Below, piece by piece: positions 22,451 through 32,659 of a DNA stretch of 64,000 nucleotides. Position 1 is the first letter of the stretch; the number at the start of each line of letters is the position of its first letter. This DNA comes from Pictodentalium vernedei. Taxonomy: Eukaryota > Mollusca > Scaphopoda > Dentaliida > Dentaliidae. A program made the translations under genes and the position numbers. The notes beneath the pieces were generated by a model. That model was not told the origin of the DNA, did no database searches, and was given only the letters and a program-made list of their open reading frames with translations. The stretch lies in assembly GCA_031216915.1 (NCBI GenBank), contig CM062296.1, positions 667,572,753-667,636,752 of the forward strand, read 5' to 3'.

Positions 22451-23384
22451 CAGATAAGTATCCTATAAAAGGTATCCTCGATAGGTATCCTCAAATACCG
22501 AGATGAGGCTAAGAGTCGTAGTAAATTATGCCTCATTGAGGGATTTTTAATGGTCCTCATAACCTCAAAATTCAATGAGGCTATGAGGGATAATAAATGA
22601 GGACTCATTGAGGACTTTTACATAGCCCTCATGGCCTCATACGACAAAAAAGGGATTCCACAGTCACAGGCGTTTTCCAAAATGGGATTCCATAGGATAT
22701 AACTGTTAAATACTGAAATGAGGCTAAGAGTCGTAGTAAATTATACCTCATTGAGGGATTTTTCAAGGTCCTCATAACCTCAAAATTCAATGAGGGTATG
22801 AGGGATAATAAATGAGGACTCATTGAGGGTTTTTACATAGCCTTCATGGCCTCAAACGACAAAAAGGGATTCCATAGCCACAAGTGTTTTGCAAAAAATG
22901 GGATTCCATGGGAGATGGCCATTGGATATAGTCTTTTATTATACAGAAGGGAGATAAGTCTGTATACAGATTATGGGAAATCAAGCAATCTGATTGTTTT
23001 ATTTATAATCTATATAAATGATCTATATAAATGAAACAACAAGAGTACTTGGATTAAGGTTAGAACTAACAAGAATAGACCAGAAACTGCTAAATATAGC
23101 AATAATAAGGTAAACTGTTCCAACTAATAGGTTCTTCTACGCTACTGGAGTATACTCCAGAACAAAGGAACATGGCAAGATAGACGAAAGCTGTTGCATA
23201 TATAGATAGAAGCAGAGAATTCTGTAAGAATTCGAAAGAGTAACAGTTGGGGTGGATTTTGGTGATTTGGAAGGATTGTCGGGTTGTGGTAATTAGATTT
23301 ACTCTTCTACAATCGAACAAACCCTTCGAACATACCCCCGTCTTATAGCAGAAAAATTGGGTAACATAGCAATCACGTGCTACC

Positions 23385-23580
23385 ATAGAAACCAAGATGG
23401 CGGCCTCCAGTATACAAAATGGACGGCGGAAATACGTATCACCCTAATAACACGCGCTGCGCATGCGCACTAACACAGCGTATCACTATGGAGATGACGT
23501 CACAATATGGCCGCTCACGCGGGTTATCATGACAATATAACATGGCGCCACCAAGTCACGTGACATGACGTCACTTCCGG
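23385..23580 (-). promoter_or_regulatory. Promoter-type site cluster, right end of foldback 1
   Basis: Mirror of the left end: CAAGATGGCGGC (23393-23404), TGCGCATGCGCA (23458-23469, perfect), TGACGTCA (23495-23502 and 23566-23573) and GTCACGTGAC (23555-23564). The sites keep their order and spacing although other bases differ between arms. Confidence 0.5.
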
Positions 23581-23633
23581 GGTCCTGCACCGGGGTCCTG
23601 CCAATAGGGCTCACACGTGCGAGCTATACTACT

Positions 23634-24510
23634 CACTTCCTTTTGTAAAAAAAAAGCCCCGGGCGTTGGAGAAGTTTCCTCCTCCAACCACGCAGTTCGC
23701 GCAGAACTTGGTCGATATTCTTTTTATACTGAAGCGGTAAGTAGGATGGCTTCTTTCGCAATCAAAATATCCGAGAATCATAATGACCTGATGTGGAATG
23801 TGGTAGTTGAACAGAGAAATCGTAAAGGCAAACCGGAATCATCGTTCAAATTACTGGAAAGATATGGTCTCGCTATCCTTCAACATCCAGTTATCACAAA
23901 CACCAATATTATAGGTAAGCTCAAGTATTTTGCGCTGGCAGCATGTAAACGCGTTAAAAAGTCAATGTTTGAGGACTGCAAGAAGAATGGCGATAATAAA
24001 CTGAGAACTCACAGGTTGCCCAAAAATGTCTATTCAATGGAAACGTACTTACAGCAAACGAACTCGACGGAAGACCGGGAAATTTTCACTAAGCTTTGTA
24101 TCGGCAACCATAAGTTAGCTATTGAGAAAGGGCGACATTATCAACAGTTACTGCCTAAGCCTGTTATCGACATATATACTCACTGTGAAACAAACTCTGG
24201 GAAAATAGAAAACGAATACCATTTTCTTTTGGCGTCTACATATTATTCAGAGTTTCGGTCAGAACTATTTGTTTTGATCAACAGTGAGATCGACGGTTTT
24301 AGTGATCTGAGTAAATTTGAGCAATTCAAATTTATATTTGAAAAAAGAACCCCCAGTTTATACCCAAAAATCTGCAGCGTGATCTGGGATTTTTTTCGCC
24401 AGACGATTATGATATGTTTAGTGATATGTATGGGAAATTCTGGTCCACATCACGTTATTTCGAGTGTCAAATTAATAAAAAAATGTAGTACTTTGATCAT
24501 GGAAAACTGA
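23634..24510 (+). pseudogene. LINE family 1 C-terminal region, downstream of insertion
   Basis: A 297-codon open frame (23617-24510) whose LINE part begins at CACTTCC (23634); the preceding bases belong to the foldback end. It contains NHAVRAELGRYSFYTEAVSRM, LMWNVVVEQRNRKG, KLRTHRLPKN, EIFTKLCIGNHKLAIEKGRHY, and THCETNSGKIENEYHFLLA near the end. That last part is a Cys/His-containing tail typical of non-LTR elements. It has no palm domain, so it has no enzyme function alone. Confidence 0.8.
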
Positions 24511-24683
24511 TGGATGAAACTGCAATTTTCTGAGTACTACTTTTGTTCATGTTACTTGTGTATTCTCACATACTGTCCCGAAGGCAATGTTTTATGCTAA
24601 TAAATGTTATGTTATATTATATTTGTATTATGGTGGAACGGCATCGCCAAAATATTTTTTTATTCCATTCTTGTTCATTCCTG

Positions 24684-24813
24684 CACTCTAAAATCAGTTG
24701 GGTTAAAAATTAACCCAAATCGACTGGGTTGAGTGAATATGAACCCAATTGGGTTCATATTCACTCAACCCAGTCGATCTGGGTTAATTTTTAACCCAAC
24801 TGCTTTTAGAGTG
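24684..24813. repeat. 130-bp palindromic MITE (CACTCTAAAA ends)
   Basis: Near-perfect inverted repeat. The arms run CACTCTAAAATCAGTTGGG, then TTAAAAATTAACCC, then TGGGTTGAGTGAATATGAACC, meeting at CCCAATTGGG. From memory, palindromes of the CACTGTAAAAA..GGGTTAAAAAT type exist in other animal genomes. Confidence 0.8.
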
Positions 24814-25002
24814 TGTCTTTTCTGTTGCGTTGAAGAATATGAAATACTCAGTTCTCAATCAGAGAGCCTGCCATGGGGAGACACATTTGTGTCCTGGTAT
24901 GAAAACATGGTAAAAATACTGAGGACATCTGAGATGGTTAAACAGATTCTATTTCACAAGCAGGGATGTGGCGACAGGAGGGGTGTTGAAGGGGGTTGTC
25001 TC

Positions 25003-25020
25003 CCCCCCCCCCCCCCCCCC
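25003..25020. repeat. Poly-C tract
   Basis: C18 on the plus strand, followed by CAGCTAGG. A longer interrupted C tract lies at 25423-25458, followed by CAGCTGAAACC. Confidence 0.9.
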
Positions 25021-25768
25021 CAGCTAGGAGTATTTTTTTCAATAGTCGGAAATTCCGAGGTAAAAAATCAAATAGTTGGAAATTCAATAAATTATCATTG
25101 TTCATAAAATTAACGTTATGCATAGAAAATATTAAAATTCCAACTAATGATGAGAAATTAGAAATTTTGATCTTTTATTTCCAACTGGAAACTTGAGTTT
25201 CAAATTTCCTACTCTAAAATTGACATGGCCTCAAAATTTCGACTCTGACATCAATACGGTAAATTTTCTGACCCAGACACATTATAAATTATGTTTTTTC
25301 CGTTTCGGAACGAGTGAAAATTTTCAGAAGGGTTCATAAGCATGTATATATCACCCAGCGCTGCTGTGCAACCACCTATCGAAACCACTCACAGTTGGAA
25401 TTTACACCGGTGGCACCCCTTACCCCCCCCCCCCCCTCCCCCCCCCCCCCCCCCCCCCAGCTGAAACCACAAGTGAACAGCACCTGATTTAAGTTACCAG
25501 ATGTGGCGTTAGTTAGTTTATTTAACATTTTTCCTACGTATAGCTGACTTCTGTGAGGCAAAAGGCGAATACTAAAGGAATTGCCATCTGCATGTTGTGC
25601 ATTTTCAAAAACGTGTGCAGCATAGTTTTTCCATTTCCAACCAACATCCATCGCTGTCTCAACTCTATAGTTCCAGTGACATTCGCTCATATTTTACACC
25701 AGTATAAGGATGAAAGCTTTTCTCAATGCTTCATACTAGGCACATCCATATCATTCTTATTTTGGGAC

Positions 25769-26012
25769 TTAACCATTTACCTAACATGAAAAGCAGACGA
25801 CACTTGCAAAAAACAAAATTCTTGAACAACTATATTTTTTCATTTTTTTGTCTCAAAAACATAGCTTATGACCCCTCATTGGAACGAGCTCGATGAGCTC
25901 GTTCCAATGAGGGGTCATAACCTATGTTTCTGAGACAAAAAATGAAAATTAATTGGCGATTTTTGAGAATAGCGCTTGCTGGTTTTGGCCGTTACGTTGA
26001 GTAAAGGGTTAA
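25769..26012 (+). mobile_element. TTAA MITE copy
   Basis: Body 25773-26008 between TTAA sites, with hairpin centre GAGCTCGATGAGCTC. Confidence 0.85.
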
Positions 26013-26118
26013 ACATAGTCTTAAGTGTGAATATGAAAAAAGTTAAATGATCTGAGAAAACACATTTTCGACATTCCGAAACCACTCACGCCCCACTCAC
26101 AGCCGCGTTGTATCTGCA

Positions 26119-26152
26119 CCCCCCCCCCCCCCCCACACACACACACACACAC
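26119..26152. repeat. C16 followed by (AC)n
   Basis: Homopolymer joined to a dinucleotide repeat, as also seen at 6753-6781. Confidence 0.9.
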
Positions 26153-26159
26153 CATAATC

Positions 26160-26607
26160 CCTTACTAGGCAATGATACAGCAACTGCTCTGTCTACTATG
26201 CCGCAAAACAAGACTTCTGTATACCTAGAAACCAAAGTAAGAGATCGAACCAGTATCTGGGGACAGCACAAAAATAACTGCTAGTTCACATAAAACGCTT
26301 ACCGCTTTCAAGGGCACCTGGGAAATGGCATAAAAGTCAGGCAGGGATTAACTGCAGAGATACCCTGAAACTCAAAGTGTGTGTGGTGGGGGTTCACCCT
26401 ATAGGTAGGGTTCCGGGAGCTTTTCTCGAGAAGATTTGAAAAAATCAGTGCTGTTGAAAGTGAATGTAGAGTATCAAAATACAATCTCAGTCCCATGCCC
26501 GGTCCATCAGTGTATTGTATAGTAATGTATTGTATCCCGGAGATCTCTTGATTTTGGAATGAGAATAAAAAACTTATCAGGAAATCCTTAATCCCGAATT
26601 ACTCCTG

Positions 26608-26669
<62 letters not shown>

Positions 26670-27190
26670 GTCTTAGCCAGGGCGGTGGTGGGGGATATGG
26701 AGCCGCCCCAGAAATGTCTATCTGTCTTTTAAATTCTAGAATCATGTTTCATAACAGTTTGATAAACTGTATTTTGAGACCCTATAGATAAACTCTCAAA
26801 ACCGGTGATGTTTTCAACTTTTCCTGGGGAAGGCCCCTAAACTCCCACCGACAGGAAGGAACACCCCTCCCACACACTTTGAGTTTCGGGATATCCCTGT
26901 AGTTATAGTATTTGCATTATTTCTCTCCAACCTGCCCCAGGCACCTCTTAAGATGCTGAAGATGACCTTAAATACGAATAAATAAATAAATTTATTATTT
27001 AGTATTTACTGGTGTTTAAGGTCTCATATTTCCGCACAGTGGCTATTCGTGACCTCAACATGAATATAATGTCAAGTACAGCCAATCGTTTATACCCATT
27101 TTGTCCATTTTTGAGACATCCTCAACTTTTGTCGTCACATATATTGACGCTTGGGAAAGTTATCTCCCCTTGTAGATTCTGGGGTCAACG
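26160..27190. other. No gene recognised; (CT)n tract
   Basis: (CT)n at 26612-26667 is followed directly by CAGTGTCTTAGCCAGGG, resembling the CAGTGGCGTAGCCAGG end of the hAT-like family. Its partner end is not visible. A short SINE-like tail (AAATACGAATAAATAAATAA) is at 26970-26990. Confidence 0.4.
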
Positions 27191-27400
27191 CCATACACGA
27201 AAATCGGCATTCAGTTTTTTTTATATTTTCATTTTTTGCTTCCAAAACATGGGTTATGACCCCTCATTGGAACGATCGCGTCGCTCTCGTTCCAACGAGG
27301 GGTCATAACCTGTATTTTTGGAAGCCAAAAAATGAATTTTTAGTTATACGAGGATTTTTTTTTACTGGTTAAATTAGATAAGACGCTAAGGGGTTATCGT
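27190..27400. repeat. Diverged relative of the TTAA MITE hairpin
   Basis: Carries GGTTATGACCCCTCATTGG and an inverted mate around GATCGCGTCGCTCTCG, with flanks AAAATGAA / TTTTCATTTTTTG. The termini differ from the CCCTTTACC family. Perhaps a subfamily or one end of the 27400-28320 repeat. Confidence 0.5.
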
Positions 27401-28320
27401 ACCTTTTCATCTTTACTCACGCGGAAACCTATTTGATATTGTGGACTGCAGTTTTAACTGTTTTTACTACAATAATTTTTTTCTTGGTTTTAACATCAAA
27501 GGGAAAATGGGCAAATTTTCAGCTTGTATATTTTTATATGGTTAGATAGGACAATATCTATATTATATGCGGCATGCGCACAACATTGCTAATACGAAGC
27601 AATAAAAAATATATTAACCGCTGGAAGTTAATGAACATCCAATTTTCTATCATTTTACATGGAATTAAACAGGAAATAACAGTAGCATTATAATGAACGT
27701 GAGAAAAAAATGGTGGTATGAAATCGTTCGATAATATCACCAACTGAGAGCATATATATTGTTCTTAAAGGATCGATGCGCACAGCGAATATAACTTTCA
27801 TTGGTTTTATATAATTTTTAGGGGCGCGGTGGCTCGGTTGGTAGAGGTGCAGGCTGCAAGCCGAGAGGTCCTCGGTTCGAATCCCACCTGCGGCAACCGC
27901 GTTGTGTCCTTGGGCAAGACACTTCACCCCGATTGCCTACATGGGGGCACGATGACGCTGTGTACTGAGGCGTACTGCACGTCGATGGTGTACATGTCTT
28001 CAACCAATCTAACCCTGCCTGTGCTGCGGTGCAGAGTTCAGAGTTACGATGTTGGAGAGCTGACAGCTGCTCGTCGTTGCTCGGTGGTTCTCTCCGGGTA
28101 CTCCGGCTTCCTCCACCCGTAAAACTGTCACGGTCACGATTAGCCATTGTGCATAAGTATGTGACCTTAAACACCAATAAATAAATAAATAAATAAATAT
28201 AATTTTTAGAAATATAAAAATTCACCATTCAATTGGTGTTAATTTTTGCCAGCCAATTCTCAGCAATCAGGGGAGATAACCTTTTTGTAAGTCGATGTGA
28301 ATGACGAGAAAAGTTGACCA
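27400..28320 (+). repeat. Unclassified dispersed repeat, interrupted by SINE
   Basis: Matches 39465-40010 over about 550 bp with moderate divergence, e.g. GGTTTTAACATCAAAGGGA, AGGACAATATCTATATTAT, GAGAGCATATATATTG and CAATCAGGGGAGATAAC. The SINE at 27822-28196 is absent from the other copy, so this repeat is older than the SINE. Confidence 0.75.
27809..28209 (+). mobile_element. tRNA-derived SINE family 1, copy c (best preserved)
   Basis: Body 27822-28196 with 13-bp target duplication ATATAATTTTTAG (27809-27821, 28197-28209). The head GGGGCGCGGTGGCTCGG, TTGGTAGAGG is a tRNA A-box region, and GGTTCGAATCC (about 27873-27883) is a perfect B box. Both are internal RNA polymerase III promoter elements. 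The body of about 250 bp ends with AAATAAATAAAT. Comparison with 39860-39900 shows the empty site. Confidence 0.9.
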
Positions 28321-28339
28321 TGACTTCCACCCAAGGCAC

Positions 28340-28435
28340 TGGTGACCGAGTCCTATTTTACCAGTAAAACAAAGCTTGTTTACCAGAGTAAACAAGCACT
28401 GTTTCACTTTCCGGGGTTCCCACGAGGAAAATAAG
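28340..28435 (-). repeat. SINE-like repeat family 2, inverted fragment
   Basis: TCCTATTTTACCAGTAAAAC and GTTTACCAGAGTAAACAAGC are the reverse complement of the 7200-7290 unit. A matching piece is at 51566-51640. Confidence 0.55.
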
Positions 28436-28493
28436 TAAATACAATAGATGCTATGTCATTAAACATTAAGCCATTCTCGTGTTACGTTCTGTT

Positions 28494-29093
28494 TTTGATA
28501 TGGATCTGCGAATCATACTTTTTTTTCGAACTGAATCTCGAATCGAATCGTGTCTCTGATATCGATATCGAATCGAACCTCGAATCGAATCTTAATTGAC
28601 AAGTTTTTACATATTGCACCAAACGGAAGTTAAGGTTCACTGTGATGACCCTCACAAGACTGACTGACACCTTAAACACCAATAAATAAATATTCTCTGC
28701 AGCACCGTCGCTGAAACAGCTAAGCACTTTATCCATAGTTTTTGTTTTTGAAGGCTTAACTTGTTACTATTCACGTTCTTAAGAACGTGAATAGTAACAA
28801 GTTAAGCCTTCAAAGACTAAAACTATGATAAATATTCCGTACAAAATTCGCTACTAAGTACTTCCCTAACAATTAAACTTTGTCCATTACCCAATTAAAT
28901 ATGAATTGAGCCTACATGAATGAATTGCCTAAATGTCAATTTTATCCAATTTTTGTTGGAAATGTAACAAACTGAAGTAAGTACGAGAGATTCGAAAATA
29001 TCTAATCTTGAGACTGATTCAGGATCGATCTCGAAGCAGACGTATGGTATCAATATGGAATCGAATCTCGAATATTCGCAGGATCCTACCAAA
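28494..29093. mobile_element. hAT-like MITE with TCGAA-rich ends, copy a
   Basis: Ends GGATCTGCGAATC and ATTCGCAGGATCC; interior rich in ATCGAATCGAA. It matches the copy at 37970-38461 along its length but contains an extra palindrome (28734-28827). A SINE-like phrase (CTTAAACACCAATAAATAA) inside is shared by both copies, so it was present before they spread. Confidence 0.7.
28734..28827. repeat. 94-bp palindrome inside the MITE
   Basis: The inner 66 bp (28748-28813) are perfect, centred on TTCTTAAGAA. The outer part is imperfect (CATAGTTTTTGTTTTTG / CAAAGACTAAAACTATG). The other copy has only the right-arm outer sequence (CCTTCAAAAACTAAAA at 38190-38207), so the left arm looks like a local inverted duplication. 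Confidence 0.8.
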
Positions 29094-29403
29094 CACTGAT
29101 TATTTGTCGGAACTTTTGACTCAAAAACGTATTTTGTGGTCACATCAAGTGAGATAGCAATAATGGGATCAAGATAGGAGTAAAGGAATTTTAGAAAAAA
29201 CACTGTTGTCTACTTTTACTTATTCATATGCAGACTGGCTGTTGCTTTTGTTTTATACTCATGCCATTGTGTGGACGTACAGTAAGTGGAGCGGGGATTG
29301 TAACTATATCACCCATGGAGTGGACTTATCATCCTAAGTGGAGTGGACTTATCACCCTAAATATAACTTTAAATTTGGTATATATGGACAAAAAACCACA
29401 AGC

Positions 29404-29460
29404 AAAGTTTCAGCCAATGGACCTCCGGGTTTAACCCGGAGGTCCATTGGCTGGAACTTT
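29404..29460. repeat. 57-bp palindrome
   Basis: Arms AAAGTTTCAGCCAATGG / CCATTGGCTGGAACTTT around CCTCCGGGTTTAACCCGGAGG, with a single mismatch by eye. No flanking repeat recognised. Confidence 0.85.
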
Positions 29461-29844
29461 ACCTGTGTTTATTATGCTTTGCAACAAATTTTCAATTATT
29501 GCGTGGGTGGAATATCGACTCTGCAGGTGATTTAGTGATAATACACTCTCCACGTACTGTAGACTATTCTATTCCATTCCATTATAAAGACTTTTCAACA
29601 TATTTTGCAAATTTTCTAAAAATAGAGAGTAATTTTTTTTCCGACGAGCCACAATTTGTTTGACAAAATGCTTGATGCCCCATGCTTCCCCCTGTATTCA
29701 CGACCGAGCGTTCAGAAGAAGTTCGTTCTCTCCAAGAGACCCAGTCGTTCAATTTGGTTGCTGCCGTTGTAACGGATCACCTAAAAAATCTTCATATCTG
29801 AAGATGCCAGGAATATTGGGTTTTCCAGACATGAATTTAAATCT

Positions 29845-30424
29845 GTGTTGAGTAGTGTTCAACCGATGGTCGGAATCAGCCACCCCAATCGGCCGATTGT
29901 GGGCAATCGGATGACAACAGAAACACGGCTACTGGAACATCGGTTCAACCGATTGTTTCCAAGCAGTTTTTGTGGTGATTCATTTACCACATTTTATTAT
30001 CTTCTGCAATTGTTCAATTGTTAAAACAACCACAATGTGTATTCTTAATTTCTCTGGACGCCCCTTTACGTTTACGGGATATACAAGTTAAACGACATGT
30101 GAAGCTCACAATTGAGCGTACTTGCATCAATCGCCAGTTAGTACCGGAAAAAAGGTGTAGGTTGCACCCCGCTGACTTAATTAGGTCGCAGTAAAATGGC
30201 CAGTCTCGCGCACTTGGGCGGTACCGCCCAAGTGTGCGCGCCTAGTCATTGTACTGCGATCTGAGTCAACGACGTTTACCACTGTGAAATATGTTCTTTC
30301 AAACCTCGACTCGTCCAGTAGTGTACGGTATTACAATAGGAATCGGCATCGAAATCGGCCGATTGTGAGCTCAAATAACCGGTCAGCGGCCATTTTTGGT
30401 AATCGGTTGAACACTAGTATTGAG
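29845..30424. mobile_element. hAT-like non-autonomous element with TAGTGTTCAACCGAT ends
   Basis: Body 29853-30416. The inverted ends are TAGTGTTCAACCGATGG and, at the right, the inverse of TAGTGTTCAACCGATTACC. Subterminal AATCGGCCGATTGTG occurs on both sides. Flanks GTGTTGAG (29845-29852) and GTATTGAG (30417-30424) are an 8-bp target duplication with one difference, the hAT length. It contains a roughly 100-bp palindrome (30170-30272) centred on GGGCGGTACCGCCC. No transposase frame. Confidence 0.75.
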
Positions 30425-31118
30425 TTACATTGTCAAACGCAGACGTGTAGTTAAAAGTGAAATTTCGGCTTGTGGTGGTGGTGGGAGGCCCCTTATTATC
30501 TGAAAACGCCACGAATTTTCATTTCTTAAGAAGTATTTTCCAAATGTCTGAACACAGAGATAATACACGGAAGACCCCTTCAGAAAACGCCAGGAAATTT
30601 CGTTTCTTAAGTTAGGTTTTTGTGATCAGTGAACGTCAGAGAATGTTCGAGATAAAATTCATTCACATGGAATAGTGTAATTAAAAGTGATTTTCGGGCG
30701 TTTTGGGGCGCCCCTAAACGCCAGAAATGCGCAACGTCGTAAGAAACGGATTTTGTTCAATTGTTCAACAGTACTAACAACTCGAGAGCATCAAACTTTT
30801 CGTACGCGATGGTGTAATTAAAACCCTCTGGGTTCTCTCACTATATAATCTAGAGTGCAATTGCACCATAAAATATACCGGTATTGAAAACAATTTTTTG
30901 TACACGACGATTTTCGCTAAATTGTGTCTGTTTACTTTCCCTGTAAAGTTCAGATTCACTGAAGTGACGTCCACATGGTTGACCCGGATTCTGTTTCACC
31001 AATCACACTTTAAAAAAAAAAAATGTTCATATATCCTTTCATCGACTAGACAACCTGTTTTTTCCAACGACCTCGAACATCAATATCTAGGAGGTCTATT
31101 TGCTCTCACCTCTAGACG
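30425..31118. other. No gene recognised
   Basis: Two loosely similar 120-bp stretches (GAAAACGCCACGAATTTC at about 30500 and GAAAACGCCAGGAAATTTC at about 30583) suggest an old tandem repeat. Otherwise unassigned. Confidence 0.4.
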
Positions 31119-31690
31119 CATTCAGGCAGTGGTGTAGCCATGGGGATGCCTGGGATGTACACCCCTCCCCACGAAATTGTCGCTCCCCCATCCAAAAGAA
31201 ATATTGGTCCAATGCAACGTTCTCATAATACAGAACCCTAAAATAGTGTCTAGTGCAGGGCTATCATGCTACAAATGTCCCAGACTCGTTCTTAACCCTT
31301 TACCAAACATGAAAAGCAGACGACACTTGCAAAAATAATTCTTGAATAACTAATTTTTTTCATTTTTTGTCTCAAAAACATAGGTTATGACCCCTGGTTA
31401 GAACGAGCTCGATGAGCTCGTTCCAACGAGGGGTCATAACCTATGTTTCTGAGACAAAAAATGAAAAAATAATGAAAATTAATTGGCGATTTTTAAGAAA
31501 AGCGCTGGCCGGTTTTGGCCCTTACATTGGGTAAAGGGTTAAAGCGCCCAGAGTTTTGTTTTGCACATTTTCCCGGGGGGGGGGGGGGGGGGGTAACGAT
31601 CGGAGGGGGTCTAGTTAGGACTCCCCCACTCCAACGACTTTCAAGTGCACCCCCCTATTATAAAATCCTGATTACGCGTCTGCTTTCAGG
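31119..31690. mobile_element. hAT-like MITE with CAGTGGYGTA end, copy 1
   Basis: Body 31127-31682. The left end is CAGTGGTGTAGCC and the right end is GATTACGCGTCTG (inverse CAGACGCGTAATC). Flanking CATTCAGG (31119-31126) and CTTTCAGG (31683-31690) match in 7 of 8 bases. A TTAA MITE (31296-31538) and a G18-class tract (31575-31592) lie inside. Confidence 0.65.
31292..31542 (+). mobile_element. TTAA MITE nested in hAT-like MITE
   Basis: Body 31296-31538 between TTAA sites, with full hairpin. The nesting shows the TTAA family was active after the hAT-like insertion. Confidence 0.85.
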
Positions 31691-31699
31691 TGTAATTAT

Positions 31700-32640
31700 T
31701 ATCGGAATCAAGTGGTTAAGGCTGTTCCATTAAAACAGATAAAAATATTTTGGCAGAATGACTCTGCTTTGAAATGAAAAGGGGAATTGTTTCAAGATGG
31801 ATGATTGTTACAAGGCGTCTCTGTTAAGAATCAAGTCTTGCACACCTATACAAACGAGAAAATCCTGGGTGTGGCTTTAGTTGCAATATGGCCATACTCA
31901 TCTTCATTTTAAATGCTAACACACTATACTCAGTCGAGATTTATATTCAATCCATGCTTTTCATTTGTATGGCAACGTAATATGTTCTAATTTAATTTTT
32001 TCTCTCATTTGATACTTTAGGATGCATTCAGAACCCATCCCATGTTTGACATGCAAGAACTGACAATATCTGAATGAAGCTTTGAGGTAATTGTTAGGGA
32101 GAATGTCTATTAAATATGTATGGCGCTAGAGATAGGGACTAGGCGACGAGTGCCGCGGTCCTGGGTTCGAAACCCATCGATGCTGGATGTGAAAACACGA
32201 TTTAAATAAAAGCACAATTTTCTAAAACTCTGCACTGAATGCAGAACTGTAACTTGGTACACATATATATACAATTGCGAGGTCAACAACTTCGGCTTTG
32301 CTTTGAACGGATCTGAGCCTCATTTTTCTTGTTACCATAGAAACAAAAACTTGATGGCTCTGGAAATCCACGACATCTTTAGAGATCGTTGAAAACGTCC
32401 CCCAGTTCTGATTTTCGCCCATTTATTTATACAAAGCATCACAACCTGCTACAGGCGGCTCGTTACCATTAACACAATCTACTACAGTCTGCATTTTGGA
32501 CATTAGCTTGGCCTTGATGGTCGAAGGGCCGCTCCTCTCGTAAGGAGTGGAGACAATATTGTTTGGATTCTTCAAGCTGATTCCCGTGAGAAGAAAACTG
32601 CTTCCTAAGAATAAAGAAGTGTCTTCTTAGCTTGTGATAA
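31700..32640. other. No gene recognised; tRNA-like T-arm at about 32155
   Basis: CCTGGGTTCGAAACCCA at 32161-32177 is a good T-arm/B-box followed by AAATAAAAGC. A clear A box is not evident, so this is more likely a SINE remnant than a tRNA gene. Confidence 0.35.
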
Positions 32641-32659
32641 AACCAGAGGCGGCGAACCA

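Larger units (their letters stand above)
19326..23633. mobile_element. Foldback element 1: 4.3-kb palindrome
   Basis: A large inverted repeat with arms of about 2.1 kb and a centre near 21480. Paired points include AGTAGTAT at 19326 with ATACTACT ending at 23633, and a reading frame at 20139-20333 repeated inverted at 22629-22823. Arms differ by scattered substitutions and small indels. Order from each end: terminal region with CRE, E-box, NRF1-like and YY1-like sites; about 500 bp of AT-rich sequence; short repeats CCTCAATGAGG; GAGGATACCTATC repeats; about 3.5 satellite monomers of about 160 bp; and a central cluster of smaller palindromes. It lies inside LINE copy C. Flanks CATTTC and CACTTC suggest a target duplication of about 6 bp. 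I see no transposase. Confidence 0.85.
19005..24620 (+). mobile_element. LINE family 1, copy C, split by foldback element
   Basis: The LINE lies in two parts, 19005-19325 and 23634-24620. Reading across the insertion restores the order seen in copy B (8019-9318). The 3' end TTTTATGCTAATAAATG with TTATG-like repeats is at 24590-24618. The second part holds the frame 23617-24510, the longest uninterrupted C-terminal region among the copies. Confidence 0.85.

Noticed and set aside
19326..23633. Palindrome as an assembly or library artefact
   Set aside because: Arms differ by many scattered bases and indels, the ends fall precisely at a LINE breakpoint, and related ends occur elsewhere in the window. 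Raw long reads should still confirm it.
25376..25690. 104-codon minus-strand frame with a long Gly run
   Set aside because: The Gly run is a reading of a poly-C tract; nothing else in it resembles a protein family.
27822..27900. tRNA gene
   Set aside because: The A and B boxes are good, but the tRNA-like part is the head of a SINE with target duplications and an AAAT tail.
32110..32190. tRNA gene suggested by a good T-arm
   Set aside because: No matching acceptor stem or D-arm could be drawn; more likely a SINE remnant.
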